Virus record (IMG/VR): IMGVR_UViG_3300017991_000283
Location: 1-32,705 of that record
Length of the DNA: 32,705 nucleotides
Source: a virus
Direction: 5' to 3' (one strand)
Below the pieces are notes generated by a model, which worked only from the letters and a program-made list of their open reading frames with translations, ran no database searches and was not told where the DNA came from. The position numbers were made by a program, and so were the translations under genes. Positions 1-6,285 of the stretch are shown one piece after another (the first letter of the stretch is position 1; every line of letters starts with the position of its first letter).

Positions 1-11
1 GAGGGAGAATA

Positions 12-686
12 GTGTCAGTCAAGAGGTTGAAACGGAAACGGTGTCCACTCTGTGGGCAGGAATGGGGGATTAGCGCATGGACCCCCAATCCGCATTTGGC
101 GGACGGGCTGTGGCATTGGTGTAACGCCTGTCTGTTCACATACAAGACGGCCATGCGGGAGAGCAAGGACTCCCTGGAGCGCGCCAAGCTCCGGAGGCAA
201 TACAGGAACGCCTATCACAGGGCCTACAACAAGGCAGTGGCCGGGAGGGAGAGAAACATCCGGAAGGCCGTCAGAGGGCGGCGCATGGGAAGAAAGGTTC
301 TCCAGGCAGTCTTGCCCAAGAAACTGACCGTGGAGGTTCTGCGGCGGGAATCCGTGTATGCGGAGTTCATGCGGCTTCTCCCCCAATTGCGGAAGACCCC
401 CACGTGGACCCTCTTCGAGGACCAGATTCTGGCCCGTTATGAGAAGGAAGCGGAGGACATGTTGGAACCCAGTCCTACCGAGAAGGTCAGGGTCTATAGG
501 TTCTTGCCGGAGGAAGTCTACCCGGAGTTGGCATTGGCTACGTTCAATTGCTCCGTGGCCGTGGGGAACAGAATAGCGTCACAGCCCACAAGACCAGCCA
601 CGTGGGAGGATGATGCTAAAGAGTCTCTGGTCAGGCTGTCACAAGCCATAGCGGAGGTGGGATACTATGTCATACCAGAAGCTTAG
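12..686 (+). CDS. Hypothetical protein with N-terminal zinc-finger-like CxxC pairs
   Basis: A 224-residue protein starting at GTG, with GAGGGAG just upstream as ribosome binding site. Two cysteine pairs, C11/C14 and C37/C40, are spaced as in a zinc ribbon or treble-clef finger. A strongly basic, probably helical stretch follows at about residues 55-110, rich in Arg and Lys. The C-terminal half is mixed alpha/beta and I do not recognise it. Seen: the cysteine spacing and basic region. Inferred: a nucleic-acid-binding protein. The gene overlaps the next one by 20 bases, so the two are probably translated together. The upstream context lies outside the window. Confidence 0.8.
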   Translation: MSVKRLKRKRCPLCGQEWGISAWTPNPHLADGLWHWCNACLFTYKTAMRESKDSLERAKLRRQYRNAYHRAYNKAVAGRERNIRKAVRGRRMGRKVLQAVLPKKLTVEVLRRESVYAEFMRLLPQLRKTPTWTLFEDQILARYEKEAEDMLEPSPTEKVRVYRFLPEEVYPELALATFNCSVAVGNRIASQPTRPATWEDDAKESLVRLSQAIAEVGYYVIPEA

Positions 687-1032
687 GAAGTTCCGGGTAA
701 TGGCCGGGTTCAACGTGGAGGACGGGATAGTAGGAATCATGTATTCCGGGGACACGTTGGTGGTGGATAGGGCCAGCGGACTGGACCGCGTGGTCAGGGG
801 CTCCGTGGAGGTAGGCGGACCCGTGAGGTTCCTGGAATTCGGGAAGCGCGTGGCACGCGCATTCATGGAAGACCCGGAGAAGGATATCCGGACGGCCAAG
901 GTCTACGCCGGGAAGTTCCGGTTGGCCGTGGGAGACGTGACGCTGGACAAGTGGTGTTCAGGTCTCCAGGAACTGTTCAAGGACGGTGTGCAGTTCCACC
1001 GCGTAACCAAAATGAACCGTCTAATGTGCTAG
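667..1032 (+). CDS. Hypothetical protein, 121 aa
   Basis: I do not recognise this protein. The ATG lies inside the end of the preceding gene, 20 bases before its stop, with GGAGGTGGGA upstream as ribosome binding site. The sequence is rich in Val and Gly with alternating hydrophobic residues in the first 60 positions, which suggests a small beta-rich fold, followed by a helical segment (residues 55-75) and a basic C-terminus. There is no membrane segment or signal peptide. Its place between a zinc-finger-like protein and a clamp-like protein suggests a role in DNA metabolism or host takeover, but nothing in the sequence proves this. Confidence 0.75.
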   Translation: MSYQKLRKFRVMAGFNVEDGIVGIMYSGDTLVVDRASGLDRVVRGSVEVGGPVRFLEFGKRVARAFMEDPEKDIRTAKVYAGKFRLAVGDVTLDKWCSGLQELFKDGVQFHRVTKMNRLMC

Positions 1033-1059
1033 CGGCCGAACTGAACGGAGGTCAACGGA

Positions 1060-1776
1060 ATGAAGTTCTCACGAGCCAATCTTCAGGTAGTGAGAGTGGT
1101 TACACGGAATAAGGCGGACACGGTTCTCCGGCAGGTCCGGATAGACGCGGACGGGACAACCGTTGCTTCTGACGGAAACGCGGTCATGGCCGTGGAACCC
1201 GTGAGCGAGGACACCATCCGTGAGGAATCCGCCCTTCCGGCCTTCGCGTCTGAAACGGACGTTCCGGAGGACGGGGTAGGACTGGTCCCGGAAGTGGTCA
1301 CGGAAGCCATACGGAATCTCCCCAAGGGGAACCTGGCCTTGGAACTGGGGTTCGTGGTCCTGACGGACTGTTCGGAGAAGGAGCAGCAGGTAGCTTTGAC
1401 TACCACGGACCTGAAGATGAATAAGACCGTGGAAGGCTACATGGCGCGCAAGCGCTTCCCGGAGTGGCGAAGCATCCTGAAGCGGATCAAGCGCCGTTCC
1501 ACACGCAAGGTCTGCCTCCACAGGAAGTCGTTGATTCGGTTGTTGAATGCTGTTGACGCGGCTTGCCCGGCCGGGGAGCCATTGGTCTTCCTGGAGTTCT
1601 CGGACACGCCGGAGACGGACGGCATTCTTCTACGCGCCGTGGCCGTGGAGACGGGGCAGAGAGTCATAGGCTATCTTATGCCTATGGATACGGGAGAGGA
1701 CTGGTTGAAGCTGTCCCCGTGGGAGCAGTCCGTGTTTGCCCGCGCTATCAAGCGGTTGAAGGGAGGAAGGGTATGA
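1060..1776 (+). CDS. Candidate sliding-clamp-like protein (DNA polymerase III beta family, divergent)
   Basis: A 238-residue protein with GGAGGT 8 bases before ATG. Features that recall beta-clamp folds are the DGNAVMAV segment near residue 37 (compare the D-G-x-R-L-A/S pattern of clamp domains), a GY-MARKRFPEW segment that resembles the conserved FPDY/YPDY turn before the last clamp domain, and Y-L-M-P-M near residue 210, which resembles the V-M-P-M end of bacterial clamps. The length would allow two clamp-type domains rather than three, plus a C-terminal extension of about 30 residues. Known: beta clamps encircle DNA and hold polymerase on the template. Inferred: a phage processivity factor. 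This rests on short motifs only and could be wrong. It is translationally coupled to the next gene by ATGA. Confidence 0.5.
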   Translation: MKFSRANLQVVRVVTRNKADTVLRQVRIDADGTTVASDGNAVMAVEPVSEDTIREESALPAFASETDVPEDGVGLVPEVVTEAIRNLPKGNLALELGFVVLTDCSEKEQQVALTTTDLKMNKTVEGYMARKRFPEWRSILKRIKRRSTRKVCLHRKSLIRLLNAVDAACPAGEPLVFLEFSDTPETDGILLRAVAVETGQRVIGYLMPMDTGEDWLKLSPWEQSVFARAIKRLKGGRV

Positions 1777-2006
1777 AGTTCCCTTTGGAAGATGTTGGAC
1801 GTGTGTGTCCTGTATGCGGACACTTCATGGGCAGCCTGCGGGTGACTGTCTGGCGAGGGAAGTCCATGCGTCTGGACAGTTACAGAATCTGTCTCTGCTG
1901 TGGGAGGGGCAGTTTCCAGAAGTGCTACGGGTGTGATAGGTCTACCCGTGGACGGATCAACTACAGGGGACGGGTTCTCCCCTGTTGCCCGGACTGTTTG
2001 TTCTGA
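1773..2006 (+). CDS. Small zinc-ribbon protein with four CxxC pairs
   Basis: A 77-residue protein. I place the start at the ATG that overlaps the previous stop codon (ATGA), with GGGAGGAAGG as ribosome binding site; a longer reading frame upstream only shadows the previous gene. It has ten cysteines, with CxxC pairs at 12/15, 40/43, 51/54 and 72/75, enough for two zinc sites. The rest is basic and rich in Arg and Tyr. This pattern is typical of small phage zinc-ribbon proteins that bind nucleic acids or RNA polymerase, but I cannot assign a specific family. Confidence 0.8.
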   Translation: MKFPLEDVGRVCPVCGHFMGSLRVTVWRGKSMRLDSYRICLCCGRGSFQKCYGCDRSTRGRINYRGRVLPCCPDCLF

Positions 2007-2036
2007 CCAAGAGGTTGAAGACTGGAGGTCCGAGGA

Positions 2037-2222
2037 ATGCCATTGTGGTGGAGACGCTTGAAGGTGCGGATACGGCTGTGGTTCCTCCGGAGGAAGTTGC
2101 GGAGGTGTCAACGTGCATTCAACAAGTGGGCGGAGGCGCTGTCTGAGACCACACGCGCGGTCAAGTCCCTGCTGGACTACAGGGATGACCTGCGCGACGA
2201 GGGTTACAGGGATGACGGATAG
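2037..2222 (+). CDS. Small basic hypothetical protein, 61 aa
   Basis: The ATG is preceded by TGGAGGTCCGAGGA, the same extended ribosome-binding context used by several genes here. Residues 1-25 are rich in Trp and Arg and would form a strongly basic amphipathic helix. Residues 25-60 look helical with many charged residues, giving a probable coiled coil. There is no hydrophobic run long enough for a membrane span, but the Trp/Arg-rich start could sit on a membrane surface. Function unknown. It overlaps the next gene by 11 bases. Confidence 0.7.
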   Translation: MPLWWRRLKVRIRLWFLRRKLRRCQRAFNKWAEALSETTRAVKSLLDYRDDLRDEGYRDDG

Positions 2223-2607
2223 GCGGAGAATCACCAAGCGCAGAAAGGCGGAGTCCGAGGACTTGTCCGGTCCCGTCCCTGCGGCCAATAGGGACGCTGG
2301 CGCTGGTGGTGCGCGTGGGTATGACGTGCCATTGGTTCGCCCGGGTTGGACGGATTTTGGAGACCTGTTCAATGAGGACCCGGACCGTGCTATCAAGTGT
2401 CAGGGGAAACCCCATGACCTGGGCGTGCGCGTGTTTACGGGAAGGCGTGCCCCTTACAAGGGGATAGACCTGTGCTTCTACTATCATGGTCCCCTGGACG
2501 AAGCCATACGGTGGCTGGCGGAGAACAGGACGGCGTTCCAACGAGTGGGGAAGCGGTTAGAAGAGCTTGAATGTCAGGCGAAGAGACAGAAGGGAGGTCC
2601 ACCATGA
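2212..2607 (+). CDS. Hypothetical protein, 131 aa
   Basis: I chose the ATG at the end of the previous gene, because upstream extension of this frame only shadows that gene. Residues 1-35 are basic and probably disordered (RRRITKRRK, then a Gly/Ala-rich stretch). Residues 40-110 look folded, with aromatic residues and a helical segment DEAIRWLAENR. The C-terminus is charged and helical. No known motif is visible. It is coupled to the next gene by ATGA. Confidence 0.7.
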   Translation: MTDRRRITKRRKAESEDLSGPVPAANRDAGAGGARGYDVPLVRPGWTDFGDLFNEDPDRAIKCQGKPHDLGVRVFTGRRAPYKGIDLCFYYHGPLDEAIRWLAENRTAFQRVGKRLEELECQAKRQKGGPP

Positions 2608-2840
2608 GTGGAGGTTCAGCTTGTCAATGCACAGAAAGGCAAAAGCCCGTAGGAGAGAGGCAGTGGGTAGTCCGAAGATTGCGTTGTCACTACTCCGCGT
2701 TTGCGGGGTATAGATGCACGTGGTCCGAGTTCTCCGCCGTGCAGTGTCTGGCTTGCGGACGGCTGTGGAGAACCAAGGCCGCTTATGTGGATTTCCTGAC
2801 GCACCAACCGTGGCTTGAAGAGGTAGCGCAGGACTCATAG
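2604..2840 (+). CDS. Small cysteine-containing protein, 78 aa
   Basis: GGGAGGTCCACC directly precedes the ATG at 2604, and this ATG overlaps the previous stop, so it is preferred over an in-frame ATG 33 bases upstream that has no ribosome binding site. Six cysteines (7, 9, 28, 38, 48, 51), including C48-L-A-C51, suggest a zinc-binding or cysteine-stabilised fold. It is the third cysteine-rich small protein in the first 3 kb. Its function is unknown; a transcription- or nuclease-related role is only a guess from context. Confidence 0.7.
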   Translation: MSGGSACQCTERQKPVGERQWVVRRLRCHYSAFAGYRCTWSEFSAVQCLACGRLWRTKAAYVDFLTHQPWLEEVAQDS

Positions 2841-2862
2841 GGGGTCTTGTCCGGGAGACAAC

Positions 2863-3114
2863 ATGTCTGCTGCGGCTAGGGGAGAACAAGGGAGGCGACC
2901 CCGTCACCTCCAAAAGCTAGACAAGGACAGTGGTGTTCTCGCTCCACCATGTCCGGACGGTAATGGTCGAAACGAGTTCCGGCTCTTCAGGACATTCCGG
3001 CCGGAACACGGTTGCCTCCGGGGAACCGTCAATCGTCCTCCCTCTCCCCAGCTTTCCATAAGGATTGGCGCGCGTGTGAAAGCGGAACGGGGCGGTCCCG
3101 TTCCGTGCAGATAG
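2863..3114 (+). CDS. Doubtful small ORF, 83 aa
   Basis: An open frame of 83 codons in the stretch between two better-supported genes. GGGAGACAAC precedes the ATG at a workable distance. The translation is rich in Arg, Pro and Gly with little hydrophobic core, which is more like chance reading of GC-rich DNA than a folded protein. The same stretch also contains a 12-base perfect palindrome and a 9-bp hairpin, so it may be regulatory instead. No other frame on either strand looks better. Confidence 0.28.
   Translation: MSAAARGEQGRRPRHLQKLDKDSGVLAPPCPDGNGRNEFRLFRTFRPEHGCLRGTVNRPPSPQLSIRIGARVKAERGGPVPCR
2995..3006. promoter_or_regulatory. Perfect 12-base palindrome
   Basis: TTCCGGCCGGAA reads the same on both strands. 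It lies in the weakly coding 2841-3138 stretch. It could be a dimeric protein binding site or simply a GC-rich coincidence; no promoter elements stand next to it. Confidence 0.25.
3083..3105 (+). other. Hairpin, 9-bp perfect stem, 5-base loop
   Basis: CGGAACGGG pairs with CCCGTTCCG around the loop GCGGT, about 35 bases before the start of the gene at 3139. No run of T follows, so it is not a standard intrinsic terminator. It could be an mRNA-stabilising or processing structure in the leader of that gene. Confidence 0.45.
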
Positions 3115-3138
3115 ATAGTCATTTGGTTGGAGACTGAC

Positions 3139-3432
3139 ATGTCAGAGACACCCGTAGAAGGGAGCAGCGAAGTGACGTCGTATGCGATCAAGGGAACCTT
3201 TGGTCGCGGGAAGTCTGAGTTGGGGCAAGAAGTTCTGGAGACGTTGGCCGGAACCTTGCAGGCGGAATCCCCCGTGGCGGCGCTGCAAAGCGTGGTCAAG
3301 GACATCGGAGGGGAGAACAACTACAGGAACGTGGGCGTGTTCTGGATGCGCGGCGACCTGTATGTCTTCTCGGCCGTGGCCGTGGAGTGCGAACCCCAGT
3401 TGGTGGGGATAGCCACAATTCAGGAAGTGTGA
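3139..3432 (+). CDS. Hypothetical protein, 97 aa, last gene before a terminator
   Basis: I set the start at ATG 3139, with TTGGAGACTGAC as ribosome binding site; an in-frame TTG 12 bases upstream overlaps that site and is unlikely. The N-terminal 10 residues are acidic/Ser-rich, the middle is helical (EVLETLAGTLQ), and the end is beta-rich (YVFSAVAVEC). No known motif is seen. A strong intrinsic terminator follows 15 bases after the stop codon, which makes this the last gene of the first transcription unit. Confidence 0.7.
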   Translation: MSETPVEGSSEVTSYAIKGTFGRGKSELGQEVLETLAGTLQAESPVAALQSVVKDIGGENNYRNVGVFWMRGDLYVFSAVAVECEPQLVGIATIQEV

Positions 3433-3447
3433 CCGGGAGAGACGGAA

Positions 3448-3489
3448 CGGGGAGGGTAGGTCTCACGGACCTGCCTTCCCCGCTGTTTT
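3448..3489 (+). terminator. Intrinsic terminator after the first gene block
   Basis: A 15-bp stem (left arm 3448-3462, right arm 3468-3482, with two G-U pairs) closes a 5-base loop TCACG. It is followed by CTGTTTT. It sits between the stop at 3432 and the promoter at 3531 and separates two transcription units. Confidence 0.8.
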
Positions 3490-3530
3490 GGGGAGTGGCA
3501 AAAATTTCTCTGGAAAAATTGAAAAAGTGG

Positions 3531-3559
3531 TTGACAAGGGGCAGATAAGGGGCTATATT
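3531..3559 (+). promoter_or_regulatory. Strong sigma70-type promoter with upstream A-tracts
   Basis: TTGACA at 3531-3536 and TATATT at 3554-3559 are separated by exactly 17 bases. Upstream, 3500-3526 contains three runs of A (AAAAATTT, AAAAATT, AAAAA) like an UP element, in DNA that is otherwise GC-rich. Transcription would start near 3566. This makes an ATG at 3567 almost leaderless and supports the downstream ATG at 3609 as the real start. Confidence 0.85.
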
Positions 3560-3608
3560 CTATAACATGGTAAGGGACATTCAGACAACCCAAACGGAGA
3601 CCAAAGGA

Positions 3609-3842
3609 ATGGCATTCAAGGCATACATCCGGTTTGAAGAGAATGGGGAAGACAGGCTGTTGCGGGTCTTCCCCCGGTCCAAGAAGGTCCACACGTTCAG
3701 GACACAAGACGCCGCACAGAAGGCGCTTGAACGGAAGACTAGCGACTGGAAGCGTCCTATCAAGTGTGGCCACGTGGTTCCGGCCGGGTTCGGCGCTGTT
3801 CACACGTGGGATTGGTCTCGGGTTTTCAATGTTGCTCTTTAG
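3609..3842 (+). CDS. Hypothetical protein, 77 aa, first gene of the promoter unit
   Basis: The open frame extends back to ATG 3567, but that codon falls at the predicted transcription start and has no ribosome binding site. ATG 3609 follows GGAGACCAAAGGA, so I use it. The protein has a beta-rich start (FKAYIRFEEN), a helical middle (TQDAAQKALERK) and an aromatic end. No known motif is seen. As the first gene behind the strongest promoter visible it is probably well expressed, perhaps a host-takeover protein; that is inference from position only. Confidence 0.7.
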   Translation: MAFKAYIRFEENGEDRLLRVFPRSKKVHTFRTQDAAQKALERKTSDWKRPIKCGHVVPAGFGAVHTWDWSRVFNVAL

Positions 3843-3867
3843 GAGTGTAACTGTGGAGGTCCAGGGG

Positions 3868-4125
3868 ATGCACAAGAAGCGGGACGGATACGGAGTGACG
3901 GGATACTGTGGTGGGATCACAGCCACAGTGGCCGTCTTCGGGGTTAGGGGAGACGCGGACAGGCTCAGACGTGTTCTGCGCAGTCCCCGCGGTGTGGCCG
4001 GGACATGGAACGGTCCTGTGCGCATGGCTACTCTGGCGCGTGCTATCCCGTTCTGCAAGGGATGGTCCGTGGCGCGGATAGTCAAGGCGTGGGATGACCA
4101 CAAGCTTCCGACGTGGAGGGGATAG
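3868..4125 (+). CDS. Hypothetical protein, 85 aa
   Basis: TGGAGGTCCAGGGG directly precedes ATG 3868 and decides the start; the frame is open further upstream but only shadows the previous gene. The protein is basic, with a Gly-rich, possibly beta N-terminal half and a helical C-terminus (RMATLARAIPF, WSVARIVKAWDD). It has no cysteine pairs or membrane segments. Function unknown. Only 1 base separates it from the next gene. Confidence 0.7.
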   Translation: MHKKRDGYGVTGYCGGITATVAVFGVRGDADRLRRVLRSPRGVAGTWNGPVRMATLARAIPFCKGWSVARIVKAWDDHKLPTWRG

Positions 4126-4126
4126 G

Positions 4127-4459
4127 ATGGAGCCCGTAGCTAAAATCAGAACGTGGAAGGATTTGGTAGTGGCGTCTGGCGGGAAGATACTCGGGACGCA
4201 TGAAGCCATGAGCCGCTCCCATTACACGGAAGTGGAAGCCTCAGACGGCTTTAGTTTTACGGTCAGGGATTCCAGCCACGGAAACTGGCGAACGAATGCT
4301 ACCAGACGGGAGACCACGGTCAATATTCGCACAGGGAAATGGGCGTTGCGGCAAATAGCTATCAATCTGGGTTACAACGCGAAGCAGCTCAAAGGATTGA
4401 ACCTGGATACCATTCGTGACATGACGCTTCTGGCGTCCAAGGAAAGAGCTAGTGTCTGA
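4127..4459 (+). CDS. Hypothetical protein, 110 aa
   Basis: The ATG at 4127 follows GGAGGGGATAGG. The sequence shows a helical start (TWKDLVVASGG), a beta-rich Ser/Thr-rich middle (residues 35-75) and a C-terminal helix pair ending ASKERASV. It is not recognised. It overlaps the next gene by 8 bases, and that gene starts at GTG inside its last codons. Confidence 0.7.
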   Translation: MEPVAKIRTWKDLVVASGGKILGTHEAMSRSHYTEVEASDGFSFTVRDSSHGNWRTNATRRETTVNIRTGKWALRQIAINLGYNAKQLKGLNLDTIRDMTLLASKERASV

Positions 4460-4694
4460 TTACCTGAACCAGTATCTGGAGGTTCCGCGCGGGACGGTTC
4501 TTCGGGAGACCCGGAGAGCCGTCCTGATCCAGTGGGAACAGAGTGTGACTGGTTCCAAGAAAACGGCTGTCTGGGTCCCCCGTTCCGTCCTCCGGGAGGT
4601 GCGGAAGGGACCCTTTCCTCCCCAGCGGTTCCTACCCCGCTGGTTTCTACGCAAACGTGGTCTAGGCTGGTTGGTAGGCCAGTCTGAGATTTGA
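4452..4694 (+). CDS. Small basic hypothetical protein, 80 aa
   Basis: Starts at GTG 4452 inside the end of the previous gene, with GGAAAGAG upstream. The N-terminal part is beta-like (RAVLIQWEQ, KKTAVWVP); the C-terminal part is very basic and rich in Pro, Phe, Trp and Arg. It is probably a small nucleic-acid or protein-binding factor, but no family is recognised. Confidence 0.65.
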   Translation: MSDYLNQYLEVPRGTVLRETRRAVLIQWEQSVTGSKKTAVWVPRSVLREVRKGPFPPQRFLPRWFLRKRGLGWLVGQSEI

Positions 4695-4709
4695 TTGGAG
4701 GTCCAGGGA

Positions 4710-4946
4710 ATGATTCTGGTCAAGACACAGGAAGACGCCAAGAGGCTGGAGCAGCTTGTGATACAAGCCGAACTGCTGTTGAAAGGGGCACTGGGAAGGA
4801 TGACCGTAGCGGCTGTGGGGAAGGAAGACCTGACGGAATTCCGGCGGGAATGCCGGATAGCCGCTGAAGTCCACGGCGGACTCTGCACGTTGATCCAGGA
4901 AGCGGAGACAGTGGAGCAAGCACTGTGCGAACCCAAGCAGAGCTAG
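4710..4946 (+). CDS. Hypothetical helical protein, 78 aa
   Basis: I use ATG 4710, placed after TTGGAGGTCCAGGGA, rather than the TTG that forms part of that ribosome binding site. The protein is almost all helical with heptad-like Leu/Ile spacing (EDAKRLEQLVIQAELLLKGAL, then TLIQEAETVEQAL), so it is a likely coiled-coil oligomer. Its last 22 bases overlap the next gene. Function unknown. Confidence 0.7.
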   Translation: MILVKTQEDAKRLEQLVIQAELLLKGALGRMTVAAVGKEDLTEFRRECRIAAEVHGGLCTLIQEAETVEQALCEPKQS

Positions 4947-5197
4947 AAGCGGCATACGAGGTCAGGAACGGCGTCATAGTCACGCCGTGTGCCTACAAAG
5001 GGGAACCGCTGTGGGTCCCCTTCTACTGGGAAGCGGCTATGGAAGGCATGGCCGACGAGGTCCGTGGGGATCCATCCATTTTCCACGTGTGTGCAGGGGA
5101 CCGTTGGGTCTGGCGAGAACTCCGGGAAAGCACACAGAGACTTCTCCTGAGCCAGAGCGGCGACCACATACACGGCGAGGAAGAAAGGGAGACATAA
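4925..5197 (+). CDS. Hypothetical protein, 90 aa
   Basis: Starts at GTG 4925 with GGAG about 9 bases upstream, inside the end of the previous gene. An N-terminal helix is followed by a beta-turn segment (NGVIVTPCAYKGEPLWVPFYWE), a helix, and a charged end. No known motif is seen. It ends in TAATG shared with the next start, so the two are coupled. Confidence 0.65.
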   Translation: MRTQAELEAAYEVRNGVIVTPCAYKGEPLWVPFYWEAAMEGMADEVRGDPSIFHVCAGDRWVWRELRESTQRLLLSQSGDHIHGEEERET

Positions 5198-5667
5198 TGA
5201 GCAAGCGACAGGAAAAGCCGAAGCGACAGACGCAACATGGATTGGCCGCTGTGAACTGGGAGAGGCGGGGCGACCTCTTCGAAGCGGCCGGGAACCGGAT
5301 GGAAGTCTATGTGGCGCGGTTGAAGACGCTGGACGGCAGGCCGGCGGGAGTGGTCACGTTGGGGACCATGAAGCCTCCGGAGATACCCGGCATACTGGGG
5401 GAGCCGCTGGGGTTCCGAAACTGGACGCTGGGTCTGTGGGGGAATCCCGGAGAGGACGGACAGCGGGAACTCTACTTCCATATGGGGATCACAGGGGAGG
5501 GAAAGGACCCGGCGGCGGATGCACAGCGCAACGCCGGACTGGTGGTCATGGGAATAGCGGGTTGGATTGAAGAGGTCTTCAACCAGCCGGTCAAGAAGGG
5601 TCTGGACGTGTTCATGGCGCAATCGGACGGGGCGTTGAACGGGGAGGACCACAATGGGAAGGCGTGA
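5197..5667 (+). CDS. Hypothetical protein, 156 aa, possibly related to the WRW-repeat proteins downstream
   Basis: ATG 5197 overlaps the previous stop (TAATG), with AAAGGGAGAC upstream. Residues 1-15 are basic. The core (about 35-130) has the order DGRPAGVVTLG, W-T-L-G-L-W, YFHMGI, then A-D-A-Q...A and a helix GWIEEVF. This follows the same order of elements as the repeats in the two genes at 5953 and 6275 but lacks the WRW core, so it may be a diverged single-copy relative. That relation is inferred by eye and is weak. It overlaps the next gene by 14 bases. Confidence 0.7.
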   Translation: MSKRQEKPKRQTQHGLAAVNWERRGDLFEAAGNRMEVYVARLKTLDGRPAGVVTLGTMKPPEIPGILGEPLGFRNWTLGLWGNPGEDGQRELYFHMGITGEGKDPAADAQRNAGLVVMGIAGWIEEVFNQPVKKGLDVFMAQSDGALNGEDHNGKA

Positions 5668-5974
5668 AGGTCTGGTTCCGTTCGGGACCGAAAGCGTGTT
5701 CTACTCCCCGTGGGAACACAACGGGTGTCTGCGTTTGATAGGTGGTCCTCTGGCGGAGGATCACGGCGGCGGGGAGGTAGTGACCATCCCGGACGTGAAG
5801 GTGGTTTCCGTGCCTCTGGCGTTGATCCTGTGGAAGGACAGGGGGATTGAAGCCGGGGTGTCTCACGTCTACCTCTTGGAGGACCTGCAAATGCGTCCTC
5901 TGGTCCTGACCTACAGGTGGTGGGGGCCGGAGAAGGAATGGTGGAGGAAGAAATGTCCCCTGCAATCAGACTAG
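5654..5974 (+). CDS. Hypothetical beta-rich protein, 106 aa
   Basis: The ATG follows GGGGAGGACCACA. The protein is beta-rich with Gly turns, has an acidic patch in the middle, and ends in a Trp/Lys-rich tail (YRWWGPEKEWWRKK). The end recalls the aromatic-rich neighbours but no full repeat is present. Unknown function. It overlaps the next gene by 22 bases. Confidence 0.65.
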   Translation: MGRREGLVPFGTESVFYSPWEHNGCLRLIGGPLAEDHGGGEVVTIPDVKVVSVPLALILWKDRGIEAGVSHVYLLEDLQMRPLVLTYRWWGPEKEWWRKKCPLQSD

Positions 5975-6285
5975 GCCAATGGACGGAATCTGCAATCAGT
6001 GTCTGGACCAAGCAGCTACGTTCCCCGGTCCAGGTAGACGGGAAGGTGGTTGGGGAGGTGGCGCTGTGGAGGTGGCGGGAGGAAGCCTTCAGAACGGATG
6101 TTGTGCGCCGGTCTCAGGACTGGTGGTTCGTCCAGTTCCTGCGGCTGGGAGAGACGTTCTGTTCGGACGTGGCCGTCAATCTGGACGTCCCTGGAGCTTG
6201 TTGTGTTGGAACGGCCCAGGCGGCGGTTCTCCCGTGGCTGAAAACCTTGTTGGCGACAGAAGGGAAGGTGAACAGTGGCGTTTGA
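5953..6285 (+). CDS. Single-copy WRW-repeat protein, 110 aa
   Basis: I choose ATG 5953 because GGTGGAGGAAGAA lies directly before it; earlier in-frame starts shadow the previous gene. Almost the whole protein is one copy of a unit of about 90 residues: D-G-K-V-V-G-E-V-A-L-W-R-W at 29-41, then a charged loop, a strand with W57 W58, a Phe-Cys segment, and a final A-x-x-A...WL helix. The neighbour at 6275 carries three more copies. I do not recognise the domain. The two genes overlap by 11 bases and probably encode partners or a family that grew by duplication. Confidence 0.72.
   Translation: MSPAIRLGQWTESAISVWTKQLRSPVQVDGKVVGEVALWRWREEAFRTDVVRRSQDWWFVQFLRLGETFCSDVAVNLDVPGACCVGTAQAAVLPWLKTLLATEGKVNSGV

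Noticed and set aside
3542-3570. TATAAC at 3561-3566 as the -10 box
   Set aside because: It would be 24 bases from the TTGACA at 3531. TATATT at 3554 has the ideal 17-base spacing.
3567-3608. Upstream ATG for the first gene after the promoter
   Set aside because: The predicted transcript begins at about the same base, leaving no ribosome binding site. ATG 3609 has one.
3420-4103. Long minus-strand open frame of 227 codons
   Set aside because: It runs across the terminator and promoter at 3448-3559 and two + strand genes with good ribosome binding sites. It has no start signal of its own and its composition is that of a shadow frame.
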